Shown: positions 44,050 through 51,135 of the stretch, piece after piece | Numbering within the stretch: the stretch's first letter is position 1 | Layout of the letters: the number at the start of each line of letters is the position of its first letter | Notes under the pieces: model-generated | Told to the model about the DNA's origin: nothing | Seen by the model: the letters and a program-made list of their open reading frames with translations, nothing else | Database searches by the model: none | NCBI RefSeq assembly: GCF_004920405.1 | Contig: NZ_RFLV01000004.1 | Coordinates: 62,001 to 126,000 of the forward strand | Reading direction: 5' to 3' | Length of the DNA: 64,000 nt | Origin: Pseudomonas leptonychotis | GTDB lineage: Bacteria; Pseudomonadota; Gammaproteobacteria; Pseudomonadales; Pseudomonadaceae | Translations under genes and position numbers: made by a program

Positions 44050-44448
44050 TCACTCCCCATCTAGTGCATTAATGATAGGGCAAGCGGCACCGCCATCGCC
44101 TACATCACATTGCTGCACCAGTCCGCCAAGGACCTTCTGCATGGCTGCAAGGTCGGCCATTTTTTGCTGAATCAAGGTCATCTTCCGCACAGCCAGTGCA
44201 CGTGTCTGAACACAAGTGCACCCAGCATCTAACGTCAGCAATGCGCCGACCTCATCTAGAGTGAAGCCAAGCGCCTGTGCTCGCTTGATGAATCGCACCC
44301 GTTTGATCTGCTCAGGTAGGTAGCGCCGATAGCCCCCCAGCGGTTTTGGCGGCTCATCCATAAGGCCGCGTCGCTGGTAATAGCGAATCGACTCGATGTT
44401 CACCCCGGCAGCTTCCGCCAGTTTGCCGATAGTCAGTGTCGTTGCCAT
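44050..44448 (-). CDS. merR: Mercuric resistance regulator MerR
   Basis: A 132-residue MerR-family regulator. The HTH lies in LTIGKLAEAAGVNIESIRYY. The three Hg(II)-ligand cysteines are Cys79, Cys114 and Cys123; their spacings (35 and 9) equal those of Tn501 MerR Cys82, Cys117 and Cys126. An extra Cys77 makes a GCTC motif. The ATG at 44448 is used rather than the preceding GTG. It is divergent from merT, with a classic MerR-type promoter between. Confidence 0.93.
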   Translation of the reverse strand: MATTLTIGKLAEAAGVNIESIRYYQRRGLMDEPPKPLGGYRRYLPEQIKRVRFIKRAQALGFTLDEVGALLTLDAGCTCVQTRALAVRKMTLIQQKMADLAAMQKVLGGLVQQCDVGDGGAACPIINALDGE

Positions 44449-44458
44449 CACAAACCCC

Positions 44459-44489
44459 TTGATTCCGTACTCAGGTACAGAGTTTAGAG
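44459..44489 (+). promoter_or_regulatory. merTP promoter with MerR operator
   Basis: A -35 of TTGATT (44459-44464) and a -10 of TTAGAG (44484-44489) are separated by 19 bases, the over-long spacer that MerR untwists. The spacer holds the dyad CCGTAC-TCAG-GTACAG, close to the Tn501 operator CCGTAC-ATGA-GTACGG. Confidence 0.88.
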
Positions 44490-44523
44490 TAACGCCTAGT
44501 TGGATAGGTTCAAGGAGATCGCG

Positions 44524-44871
44524 ATGACTCAGTTCACCGGTAAAGGCTCGCTTATCGCGAGTGTATTGGCCGCCATTGGTGCGTCGCTTTGTTGTGTCGG
44601 GCCGCTCGTATTGTTGGCGCTTGGTATCAGCGGATCATGGATCGGCAGCCTGACGGCGATGGAGCCATACCGACCTTTCTTCATCGGTCTGACTTTGCTG
44701 TTTCTAGGGCTGGCTTTCCGCAAGCTTTACCTGAAACCACTGGCGTGCCCAGCAGGCACGGCCTGTGCAGATCCGCACACGACTACTCGGCAGCGACGCA
44801 TATTCTGGATCGTAACGGGGCTGCTACTGGGGCTGTTGGTCGTGCCGTGGTTCGCCCCACTGTTCTATTGA
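44524..44871 (+). CDS. merT: Mercuric ion transport protein MerT
   Basis: A 115-residue inner-membrane protein with three predicted helices. The vicinal pair Cys23-Cys24 (SLCCVGP) is in the first helix; Cys75 and Cys81 lie in the cytoplasmic loop (PLACPAGTACADP). It takes Hg(II) from MerP into the cytoplasm. The ATG at 44524 has AAGGAG 6 bases upstream. merP starts 12 bases after its stop. Confidence 0.92.
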   Translation: MTQFTGKGSLIASVLAAIGASLCCVGPLVLLALGISGSWIGSLTAMEPYRPFFIGLTLLFLGLAFRKLYLKPLACPAGTACADPHTTTRQRRIFWIVTGLLLGLLVVPWFAPLFY

Positions 44872-44883
44872 AGGAGACTCACC

Positions 44884-45159
44884 ATGCGAAAATTGCTACT
44901 GGCTGTGCTCGTCGCCTTACCCATAGTGACGCTGGCGGCTGCAGCGGAAACCATTACGCTCGAGGTGCTAAAGATGACCTGTGCGGTCTGCCCGATCACG
45001 GTCAAGAAGTCACTGGAAAAGCTGCCAGGAGTAAGTGCCGTCAAAGTCGATTTTGATGAGAAAACGGCGATCGTCACTTTTGACCCGGCTATAACAAACT
45101 CCGAGGCGCTGACTGCAGCAACTACGAACGCGGGTTATCCCTCCTCAGTGCACAAGTGA
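44884..45159 (+). CDS. merP: Periplasmic mercuric ion-binding protein MerP
   Basis: A 91-residue protein: a signal peptide (cleaved near LAAAAE) followed by a ferredoxin-like HMA domain. The metal motif is MTCAVCP (Cys33, Cys36), where most HMA domains have MxCxxC. It passes Hg(II) to MerT. The next gene starts 7 bases after the stop. Confidence 0.93.
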   Translation: MRKLLLAVLVALPIVTLAAAAETITLEVLKMTCAVCPITVKKSLEKLPGVSAVKVDFDEKTAIVTFDPAITNSEALTAATTNAGYPSSVHK

Positions 45160-45166
45160 GGCGGTG

Positions 45167-45379
45167 ATGAGCGCCATAATTCTCGAATCGGTATTAACTT
45201 GCCCGCACTGTGGTCATGCCCAGCAGGAAACCATGCCCACAGATGCATGCCAGTTCTACTACGAATGCTTGAACTGCAAGACGTTACTAAGACCGCAAGC
45301 GGGCCACTGTTGTGTTTTCTGCTCGTTCGGCTCAGTGCCATGCCCGCCAATTCAGCAGCAGCAGCGAGGGTGCTGCTGA
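45167..45379 (+). CDS. GDCCVxCC-type cysteine-rich protein
   Basis: A 70-residue protein with ten cysteines. They form CPHC, CLNC and GHCCVFCSFGSVPCPP motifs, the last being the GDCCVxCC signature with His for Asp. Genes of this type accompany merTP in several mercury loci, and a role in mercury handling is assumed. It starts at ATG 45167 (GTG 45164 is possible). It is the last gene of the module; no merA follows. Confidence 0.8.
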   Translation: MSAIILESVLTCPHCGHAQQETMPTDACQFYYECLNCKTLLRPQAGHCCVFCSFGSVPCPPIQQQQRGCC

Positions 45380-45737
45380 GCGGGTTTGCACACGGTTACC
45401 ATTTCCTGAGACTCACTAGCATCCTGGAGGATTCTCAGAATGGAGAATGAGTACTGATATTTTGACTAACCTGACCGTCTGCAACGGGTCGGAAACGACC
45501 TGTCACGAGAGGCTGTTAGCGGCCAGAAGCGGACAGTCAGATCCCATATTGATGCAAATCACCTGTCTGTCGCACCTATCTGTCAGGACAAACATCCTGC
45601 TCTATCGTGGCTATAAGGGGAGGAAGTGAATTATTTTTAATCGCTGGTCGCGCTGGGGTTCAAATACCAGCTTGGCTCATCAAAATTTGTTCACTCCGCC
45701 CCCCTTTGGTTTTTCGCTGGCATGCCGTCACCAGCGC
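45380..45737. other. Intergenic region after the mer module
   Basis: This 358-base gap holds the second copy of the 15-base direct repeat (45524-45538). Short open frames here have no ribosome sites or recognisable products. It probably marks the right edge of an acquired segment. Confidence 0.5.
45524..45538 (+). repeat. Direct repeat flanking the mer module, right copy
   Basis: CAGAAGCGGACAGTC, identical to 43966-43980, about 1.56 kb apart. Confidence 0.6.
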
Positions 45738-46478
45738 TTACAACCCATACTTCAGTAACAAATCCTGGTAAGCCGACCCTGATTTGACCTTTTCTAGCGC
45801 ACGCGTGAACTGACTCACCAGTGCATCCTCAGTCCCCAGAGTAAAGGCAAGATAGCCTTCGCCAGCCAACTCGGTGAGCTCAAAAAGCCTCTCAACTTGA
45901 CTGAAATCCAAGCCCAAACGCTGGGTCGCGTAGAACAGCATGGTGGGATCTTCGGGCAGAAGGTCAAACCGGCCGTGGAAGAATTTGCGGATATTGGATT
46001 CATCATTGTTGGCAATATCCAGATTGGCGGCCAAACCCTGTTTACTCAGATAACGAAACCGGCTGCCTTGCGCAGCAACGCCGATTCGATACTGGCCCAG
46101 CTCGCTGACACTGCTCGCCTGCACATCCTGGCGCGACTTGAGTCGATAGACGACTATCTTAAAGGGCACCAAAGACCCGACCCAACGGTAGTCCAGTTCA
46201 CTTTCTTGATTGCGGTAGACGGTAAAGATCAGGTTATTGGGCTGCTCCAGCACACAGCATTCAATTCTTGGCCAGGGTTGCAGCTTGATCGGTACCTTGC
46301 TGCCCGCCTCTTTGAGCACCAGCTGTACGACCTCGACAGCAAAGCCAGCAGCTTGCCCCGAGCTGCTATCAAGGTACTGGTAAGGTGCTTCCTCCGGAGC
46401 GTAGACCCCAATCTCCGTCGCCCATACCCTGCCACTGAGCAATGCCAGTCCAAAGCAAATCAGAACCTTAATAACCAT
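45738..46478 (-). CDS. Family 3 periplasmic solute-binding protein, orphan
   Basis: A 246-residue SBP_bac_3-type protein. The signal peptide VLICFGLALLSGRVWA is cleaved before TEIGVYAPEE. Binding-fold landmarks include YQYLDSSSGQAAGFAVE and an ELGQYRIGVAAQGSR segment. No transport genes are adjacent. It is a different paralogue from 42407-43204. Some stand-alone members act as sensors or scavengers; the ligand is unknown. Confidence 0.82.
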   Translation of the reverse strand: MVIKVLICFGLALLSGRVWATEIGVYAPEEAPYQYLDSSSGQAAGFAVEVVQLVLKEAGSKVPIKLQPWPRIECCVLEQPNNLIFTVYRNQESELDYRWVGSLVPFKIVVYRLKSRQDVQASSVSELGQYRIGVAAQGSRFRYLSKQGLAANLDIANNDESNIRKFFHGRFDLLPEDPTMLFYATQRLGLDFSQVERLFELTELAGEGYLAFTLGTEDALVSQFTRALEKVKSGSAYQDLLLKYGL

Positions 46479-46858
46479 TCAGATCAACCTGCTCCCAGTC
46501 CGCTTAAGCTGCCACCGCAGCGTCTGCCTGGTCCAACGCAAAAGAGCGGAAACGCACAATTAATTGCGTTCCTCTCCGCGGCTTCCAGGCTCATACCCAT
46601 ACCACTGACTTGCAGTTGTACTCTAGAGCTAATGGCCGGTGCACCGACCCGCCGGACAGCTTCTGCACCCGTTTCAACGCCTGAATCCAACACATAAGTG
46701 CAACGCTGACCCCTGAATATACGGAATCGCCCCTAGTTTCATAGCCATATCTGAGAGTCCGCTTTGGGTCGACTTCAGTCGGATCCCCTACACTGCCCGG
46801 CAGAATCGCGCGCCGATCTGGCCGTCCGTGCCGGACGCTGGTGGTGAAGGGGCTGAAA
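46479..46858. other. Intergenic region with duplicated trmK leader
   Basis: This 380-base gap is noncoding. Its last 65 or so bases (from about 46,792) align without gaps to the leader of intact trmK (from about 51,699), including the ribosome-site region AAGGGGCTG. Confidence 0.6.
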
Positions 46859-47065
46859 TTGAACGAGTGGGCATTGTTCAAGCGTCTGGAGTGCGTAGTC
46901 GCGCATGTGCCGGCAGGTGCGCGGCTGGCCGATATTGGCTCTGATCACTGCTACCTACCTGTGGCATTGATGTGCCGCGGCGTGATCACGGTGGTGGCCG
47001 GCGAGGTGGCGTTGACGCCGTTTCACGCGGCTGAACGATCCGTGCGCGAGAGCGAGCTGGAATAA
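46859..47065 (+). pseudogene. Truncated copy of the trmK 5' end
   Basis: These 68 codons match the N-terminal 69 of trmK at 51763-52458, including VPAGARLADIGSDH, YLPVALM and GEVALTPFHAAERSVRES. One codon is missing internally. Homology ends abruptly at ESELE, where a TAA follows. Both copies start at an equivalent TTG; the later Met of intact trmK (51784) is Lys here, which supports the TTG as the start in both. SAM-binding motif I remains but the catalytic part is gone, so it cannot be a functional methyltransferase. Confidence 0.85.
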
Positions 47066-47097
47066 CTAGGGACAGACCACAATTAATCCTCAAACCT

Positions 47098-47126
47098 CAC
47101 CACCACCACCACCACCACCACCACCA
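47098..47126 (-). repeat. Trinucleotide (CAC)n tract
   Basis: Nine and two-thirds uninterrupted CAC units, read GTG/GGT on the minus strand, start 16 bases after the stop of the StpA-like gene. It is a simple-sequence repeat prone to slippage, in noncoding sequence. Confidence 0.9.
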
Positions 47127-47141
47127 ACAGCAGCCAGCTTC

Positions 47142-48419
47142 CTACCGTCCCACATACCCCTCAGCCAACGCACAGAAAAATTCCACGTATTGCCTATGCC
47201 CACCACAAAAAATCACATCCAGTTTTAGCGGGTCTGCGCTGTCGCTGATGCCTGCGAAGGCTGGCCAGGGTGCCAGGCTGGGGTCGTTTGTGCAGCATTG
47301 CAGGTGCGCCAGATCGATGCCGGGGCGGGCGACTTCGCCGTTGCTGCTGTCGATATAGGCCAGGGTGTTGTTGCTGTCGAAGGCTTCGCCGAGTCGCTGC
47401 ACCAGGCTAAGAAAGCCGCGGTCGCTGCCGCCGCGCAGTTGTTGCTGTTGGCCGTCTAGGGTGCGGGTGTTGGAGGTGACGGTGTCGCCGACGCCGAGGA
47501 TGCGCGGCATCAGCGCCGGGTCGAAATGCTCGCGGGCCAGTTGCAGTAGCGCGCCCTGGTCGCGCGGGGCCTGGCGGGCGTTGAAGTGTTCGCCCAGCGG
47601 GTAGTGCCCGGTGCGTTGCTGGTAGTAGTGGTTGAGGATCAGCAGCACGCCGACTTCCTTGATCGCGCCCTTGAGCATGAACTGGAAGTCGGTGCTGCCG
47701 GCGTCATCGCCATCGCTGTATTTGAGCCGTTCGTGGCCCTGGGCGTCGTGCCCGAGATTGGGCGCGTAGTGGACGAAGAAGGCGTCCACCAGGTCAGCCT
47801 GGCTGGCTTGCTGTTGCAAGGCGCTCATAAAGTCGGCGACCGCTTGCTGCAATTGCCGGTAAAGCGTCGGTTGGGCACTGAAGCGTTGGTAGAGGCTATT
47901 GAGGTTGAGGGTCGGCGAGGCGAGGTTGTCCAGCACGCTGGCACCGACCAGGGCGGTGATCTCGGCCGCGGCGAGGGCGTAGGGCGGGGCGGCCAGCAGT
48001 TCGGTGAGAAAGCGCGTGGCCTTGTCCGGCACGCCTTGCAGAAAGGCCAACTCGGCTGCGCTGACGCCTGGATGGCTGACCCTGGCGAAGCGATCCTGCA
48101 ACTGCACGCCACCGGCGGCCAGCCCCGGCAGGTAAAGGCCCTGTTCGCGGGCATGGTTGGGGTCGTCGAAGGCTTTGTCGATTATGTCGTTCACTCCGCG
48201 GATGCCGATATGCTCGCCGTTGGTCAGTACCTGGAAACACCCGGCCAGACGCGCCGCGGCCTGGACATAGCGGCGCTCGATGGTGCGGGTCAGTGGGTCG
48301 CGCACCAGATCCATGCAGACGCCGTCCAGGTCCTGGATGATCAGCAGTTTGTCGGTCGCGAGAAGGGATTCGAGCAGGCGCGGGTGGTCGAGGGAGAAGC
48401 GTTGGTTGTGGGTAGTCAT
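47142..48419 (-). CDS. stpA: Glucosylglycerol 3-phosphatase (StpA/GgpP-like)
   Basis: A 425-residue protein closely resembling cyanobacterial StpA in length and motif. The HAD-like nucleophile motif is IIQDLDGVCMDLV near residues 26-38, followed by DPLTRTIERRYV; later segments include GVGDTVTSNTRTLDG. StpA dephosphorylates glucosylglycerol phosphate in osmolyte synthesis. No glucosylglycerol-phosphate synthase gene is in the window, so it is either an orphan or serves a synthase elsewhere. It is transcribed alone. Confidence 0.8.
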   Translation of the reverse strand: MTTHNQRFSLDHPRLLESLLATDKLLIIQDLDGVCMDLVRDPLTRTIERRYVQAAARLAGCFQVLTNGEHIGIRGVNDIIDKAFDDPNHAREQGLYLPGLAAGGVQLQDRFARVSHPGVSAAELAFLQGVPDKATRFLTELLAAPPYALAAAEITALVGASVLDNLASPTLNLNSLYQRFSAQPTLYRQLQQAVADFMSALQQQASQADLVDAFFVHYAPNLGHDAQGHERLKYSDGDDAGSTDFQFMLKGAIKEVGVLLILNHYYQQRTGHYPLGEHFNARQAPRDQGALLQLAREHFDPALMPRILGVGDTVTSNTRTLDGQQQQLRGGSDRGFLSLVQRLGEAFDSNNTLAYIDSSNGEVARPGIDLAHLQCCTNDPSLAPWPAFAGISDSADPLKLDVIFCGGHRQYVEFFCALAEGYVGR

Positions 48420-48675
48420 GGGGGCATCTTACGCACAGTGTTGGGCTTGACCAATGTTGAGGCCGGGATGTTGATGGTTGATCAAAAAAATGGGACGGCC
48501 ATTAGGCGGCCTGCTGTTGGCCGACAGTTGCCGGTCATGAAGGGCAGAAGTCGGCCAAAAGCCGCCATTCAACAATTCGGTGGCATATGTAGCGGAAGCC
48601 GAGAGGAAGAGAAATTATTTGATTGTCACGTCCAAGTAACGGCTCATTGCACGTGACAACACTGCACTTCAGCAC

Positions 48676-48804
48676 TTAATCGTGAGCATGGCCGTGGCTT
48701 TCGACTTCGGACTGGGTTTCCGGCTCGTCGGCGCCACATGCCGACAGTAGGCCAAACAGGCAAACCAACAGCAGGGAGCGGGTCTGGGTAGCTGTGATTT
48801 TCAT
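48676..48804 (-). CDS. Small lipoprotein with His-rich C-terminus
   Basis: A 42-residue lipoprotein. After MKITATQTR and a hydrophobic core (SLLLVCLFGLL) comes the lipobox LSAC, then an acidic linker and the tail VESHGHAHD, a likely metal ligand cluster. AGGAA lies 6 bases before the ATG at 48804. It is the distal gene of the HupE operon, 72 bases after the anchor-protein gene and behind a hairpin. The mature peptide would be about 20 residues on the outer or inner membrane. Metal binding is inferred from the histidines and neighbours. Confidence 0.72.
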   Translation of the reverse strand: MKITATQTRSLLLVCLFGLLSACGADEPETQSEVESHGHAHD

Positions 48805-48838
48805 CGTCTATTCCTTTTGATTTCGATCATGAATGTAG

Positions 48839-48872
48839 AAGCCCCCAGTGCCTGATGACGCTGGGGGCTTTC
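48839..48872 (-). terminator. Hairpin between the anchor-protein and lipoprotein genes
   Basis: AGCCCCCAG and CTGGGGGCT pair around a 14-base loop directly after the anchor-protein stop region. There is only a short T tract (TTCT) on either strand, so partial termination (attenuation) before the lipoprotein gene is likely. Confidence 0.6.
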
Positions 48873-48876
48873 TGCC

Positions 48877-49539
48877 TTAAATAACTCGTTTAACGCTCAG
48901 GTACTCGCCTTTGGTCTTGAGCGTGATGGTCACATCGCTGTTGCTGCGGTTGCGCCAGAACCAGCCATGGGTGCCGTCGAAGATGGCGGTGAATTCGCCT
49001 TTGTCGCCCTTGACCTGCTTGCCCTTGCTGTAGCTGTGGAAGTAGCCATTCGGGCCGTTGTAGGGCTCGCCATGGGTGTCGTGGTTGACCGGAGCACCAT
49101 CGGTTGTCCATTCGTAGCTGACCGTGGTCTTGTCCAGCATTTCCAGTTTGATTTCACTGGCCTCGCCCGGCTTCAGTGTGACGGTCACTTCATCGGACTT
49201 CAGGGCTGGCTTAGGCTCAGCTACAGGCTCTACAGCAGGTACTGCTGCAACGGGCTCTTGAGCCACAGGCTGAACAGGCGCAGGGGCTTCTACGACTGGG
49301 GCAGTCGCGGGTTGAATAGCTGCATCCGCTACCGCTTCTTCGGTCAGGGTTTTCTTTATTTCGCCCATCTGGGTCAGGCCGAGTAAGCGACCAGCCCCCG
49401 TTGGGTCGATGGCGTACTCCGACGGCATCACCACGGTGACTAGCAAGACCGCAGCAACAACTATGGCAATAACGGTGGAGCGCAGCAGTTGGCGGCTGGT
49501 AGGCAATTCGCTTTGGGTCGGAAGCTTGGTATTGAACAT
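48877..49539 (-). CDS. Membrane-anchored periplasmic protein of the HupE operon
   Basis: A 220-residue protein often annotated only as a transmembrane anchor protein. One transmembrane helix (about residues 21-41, STVIAIVVAAVLLVTVVMP) is followed by a Pro/Ala/Val/Glu-rich linker (about 70-112) and a C-terminal beta-type domain containing His residues in NHDTHGEPYNGPNGYFHSYS. It starts 12 bases after hupE. It may present metal to, or sense metal for, the permease. No biochemical function is known to me. Confidence 0.7.
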   Translation of the reverse strand: MFNTKLPTQSELPTSRQLLRSTVIAIVVAAVLLVTVVMPSEYAIDPTGAGRLLGLTQMGEIKKTLTEEAVADAAIQPATAPVVEAPAPVQPVAQEPVAAVPAVEPVAEPKPALKSDEVTVTLKPGEASEIKLEMLDKTTVSYEWTTDGAPVNHDTHGEPYNGPNGYFHSYSKGKQVKGDKGEFTAIFDGTHGWFWRNRSNSDVTITLKTKGEYLSVKRVI

Positions 49540-49551
49540 GCGGAGAATTCC

Positions 49552-50289
49552 TTATTGAGAGACGATCAGGCCGGTGAGCTGGTAACCCATCAAGAGGAAA
49601 CCGGCGCTCATCATGGCGACGTTGGCGGTGTAGGCATGACGCCAGAAGCTGGCGGTGCGTCGCCAGTAGCCCATGACAATCAGGATGGCGCTCAAGGCCA
49701 GAAGCTGGCCGATTTCGACGCCGACATTAAAGGCGATCAGGTTGGTGATCAGGCCGTCTGCCGAGATCTCATATTCCTGAATCTTGGTCGCCAGACCAAA
49801 GCCATGCAGCAAACCGAAAATCAGCGTGGCCGCTTGGGTGTTCGGCTGGTGGCCGAACCAGCGCTGAAATGCACCTAGGTTATCCAGCGCCTTGTACACC
49901 ACCGAGAAACCGATGATGGCGTCGATCACATAGGAGCTGATGTTGATTTCCGCCAGTACGCCCAACAACAGCGTCACGGTGTGACCCACGGCGAACAGCG
50001 TGACGTAGAGCCCCACGTCCTTCAGGCGGTAGAGAAAGAAGATCACCCCGAAGAGGAACAGCAGGTGGTCGTAGCCGGTGATCATGTGCTTTGCGCCCAT
50101 GTAGATGAACGGCAGCACCATCACCCCGGAGCTTTCCTGGATAAAGCCCTTGTCGCCCTCGGCAACGGCGTGGGCCAGTGCGTCAGGCATGCCGAGAAAC
50201 AGCAATGCCGTGAACAGCAGCAACAGTAGTAACGAGCGATTCGGGCGCACGGCAGATACGTCCATTGCGCCCATAGATAGCGAATGCAT
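49552..50289 (-). CDS. hupE: HupE/UreJ-family metal permease
   Basis: A 245-residue integral membrane protein with a signal-like first helix and six or seven further segments. HupE-type histidine motifs are KHMITGYDHLLFLFG, AVGHTVTLLLG and GLLHGFGLA. The family is associated with Ni(II)/Co(II) import. AGGA lies 8 bases before the ATG at 50289. It is in an operon with a DUF2946-like gene upstream and the anchor-protein gene downstream, opposite an InrS/CsoR-type repressor. Confidence 0.82.
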   Translation of the reverse strand: MHSLSMGAMDVSAVRPNRSLLLLLLFTALLFLGMPDALAHAVAEGDKGFIQESSGVMVLPFIYMGAKHMITGYDHLLFLFGVIFFLYRLKDVGLYVTLFAVGHTVTLLLGVLAEINISSYVIDAIIGFSVVYKALDNLGAFQRWFGHQPNTQAATLIFGLLHGFGLATKIQEYEISADGLITNLIAFNVGVEIGQLLALSAILIVMGYWRRTASFWRHAYTANVAMMSAGFLLMGYQLTGLIVSQ

Positions 50290-50336
50290 GGTTGAGTCCT
50301 AAATTAAAGGGGGCTTGGGCCGCATAGCAGCCCGTT

Positions 50337-50696
50337 TCAGAGCACGAATGTGGGGCGTGGTGGCCGCTCGATCAGGAAGATCGGACTGGGAGGAATGGAG
50401 TAGCGAGGGGTTTCTATCGGCTGCGCACGCTCTGGCAGCGTGCTTATGCTCAGCAGCGAGGTCAGGTGTGGTGTTTCATGCAGATGGTCGGCGGTCAGCG
50501 GCGAGTGGCAGTGATCCCCGTACGCAGCACAGGCCAGCGTCTCGTCACCATGCGCATGTGAATGAGCACCGTCATTGCCGCTCAAGGAAGGCTGGCTCGA
50601 TCCCATAAACAGCGCAGAGGTATGTCCAGCCCAAGCCAGCAATATGGCTAGAGCAAGGGCAAAAATCACCTTGGTACTGATGGGATTGCTGAGCAT
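50337..50696 (-). CDS. DUF2946/CzcI-like small His-rich exported protein
   Basis: A 119-residue protein. It has an N-terminal hydrophobic segment (VIFALALAILLAWAGHTSA), a His/Asp-rich middle (NDGAHSHAHGDET and GDHCHSPLTADHLHETPHL) and a Pro-rich tail ending IERPPRP. This plan resembles the DUF2946/CzcI proteins next to metal-resistance genes. It is the first gene of the operon, and its start is 61 bases from the G-tract operator. Metal binding in the periplasm is inferred. Confidence 0.6.
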   Translation of the reverse strand: MLSNPISTKVIFALALAILLAWAGHTSALFMGSSQPSLSGNDGAHSHAHGDETLACAAYGDHCHSPLTADHLHETPHLTSLLSISTLPERAQPIETPRYSIPPSPIFLIERPPRPTFVL

Positions 50697-50756
50697 ATTG
50701 TGGTTCTTTCGATGCCTAAGCGGATGGCTTTTCTGGAGGGGTGATCGGTTTGACCG

Positions 50757-50775
50757 TATCCCCCGGGGGGGGATA
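50757..50775. promoter_or_regulatory. G-tract dyad operator of the CsoR/RcnR/InrS class
   Basis: TATCCCCC followed by GGGGGGGGATA forms an 8-bp dyad with a 3-base centre (TAT-C5-G8-ATA). CsoR/RcnR-family repressors recognise such C/G tracts flanked by AT steps. It lies midway between the divergent DUF2946-like and repressor genes, so both can be controlled by it. Confidence 0.75.
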
Positions 50776-50796
50776 GCATGCGAGCGTAATTCATCG

Positions 50797-51102
50797 ATGC
50801 ACGAGACTCAAGGCATGAGCGATCACGAACACGGCCACCAGCACCAAAGTCATGGCGACATCATCAAAAGGTTGAAGCGTGCGGAGGGTCACCTGCGCAG
50901 CATCGTCACCATGATCGAAGACAGCCGAGCCTGCGTGGACATCGCCCAGCAGCTGCATGCCGTGGAAAAAGCCGTTTGCCAGGCCAAGCGTGTGCTTATC
51001 CAAGACCATATCGACCACTGCCTGGAACATACGGTCGAAGCACTTGCGATAGGCGAGCGCGCATCACTCGAAGATTTCAAGCAAATCACCAAGTACCTCT
51101 GA
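50797..51102 (+). CDS. Metal-sensing repressor, CsoR/RcnR (DUF156) family, InrS-like
   Basis: A 101-residue all-helical regulator. The N-terminal His-rich segment is DHEHGHQHQSHGD. The predicted metal triad is Cys46 (SRACVDIA), His71 and Cys75 (QDHIDHCLEH); the 25- and 4-residue spacings match CsoR/InrS (Cys-His-Cys) rather than RcnR (Cys-His-His). With the N-terminal histidines this most resembles the Ni(II) sensor InrS. Such repressors release DNA on metal binding. Start ATG 50797 or 50815; neither has a strong ribosome site. Confidence 0.85.
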   Translation: MHETQGMSDHEHGHQHQSHGDIIKRLKRAEGHLRSIVTMIEDSRACVDIAQQLHAVEKAVCQAKRVLIQDHIDHCLEHTVEALAIGERASLEDFKQITKYL

Positions 51103-51135
51103 GGCGGCTCAACACTAACGGCGAGGAGATGCAGG

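Noticed and set aside
44050..45379. The mer genes as part of a Tn21/Tn501-type transposon
   Set aside because: No transposase, resolvase or 38-bp type inverted repeats are seen nearby; only the 15-base direct repeat flanks the module.
45447..45629. A 60-codon frame after the mer module
   Set aside because: No ribosome site, no recognisable features, and it spans the 15-base direct repeat.
46859..47065. The trmK-like fragment as a functional short gene
   Set aside because: It lacks everything after the SAM-binding first motifs and has an internal codon deletion; a working methyltransferase is not possible.
47098..47126. CAC tract as a possible CRISPR or cloning-tag (His-tag) artefact
   Set aside because: The repeat unit is 3 bases with no spacers, so it is not CRISPR. 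It is outside any reading frame of the neighbouring gene, so it is not a tag; kept as a simple-sequence repeat.
47586..48656. A 356-codon plus-strand open frame opposite stpA
   Set aside because: The minus strand encodes a clear StpA homologue over the same bases; the plus-strand product is low-complexity Val/Gly/Gln-rich.
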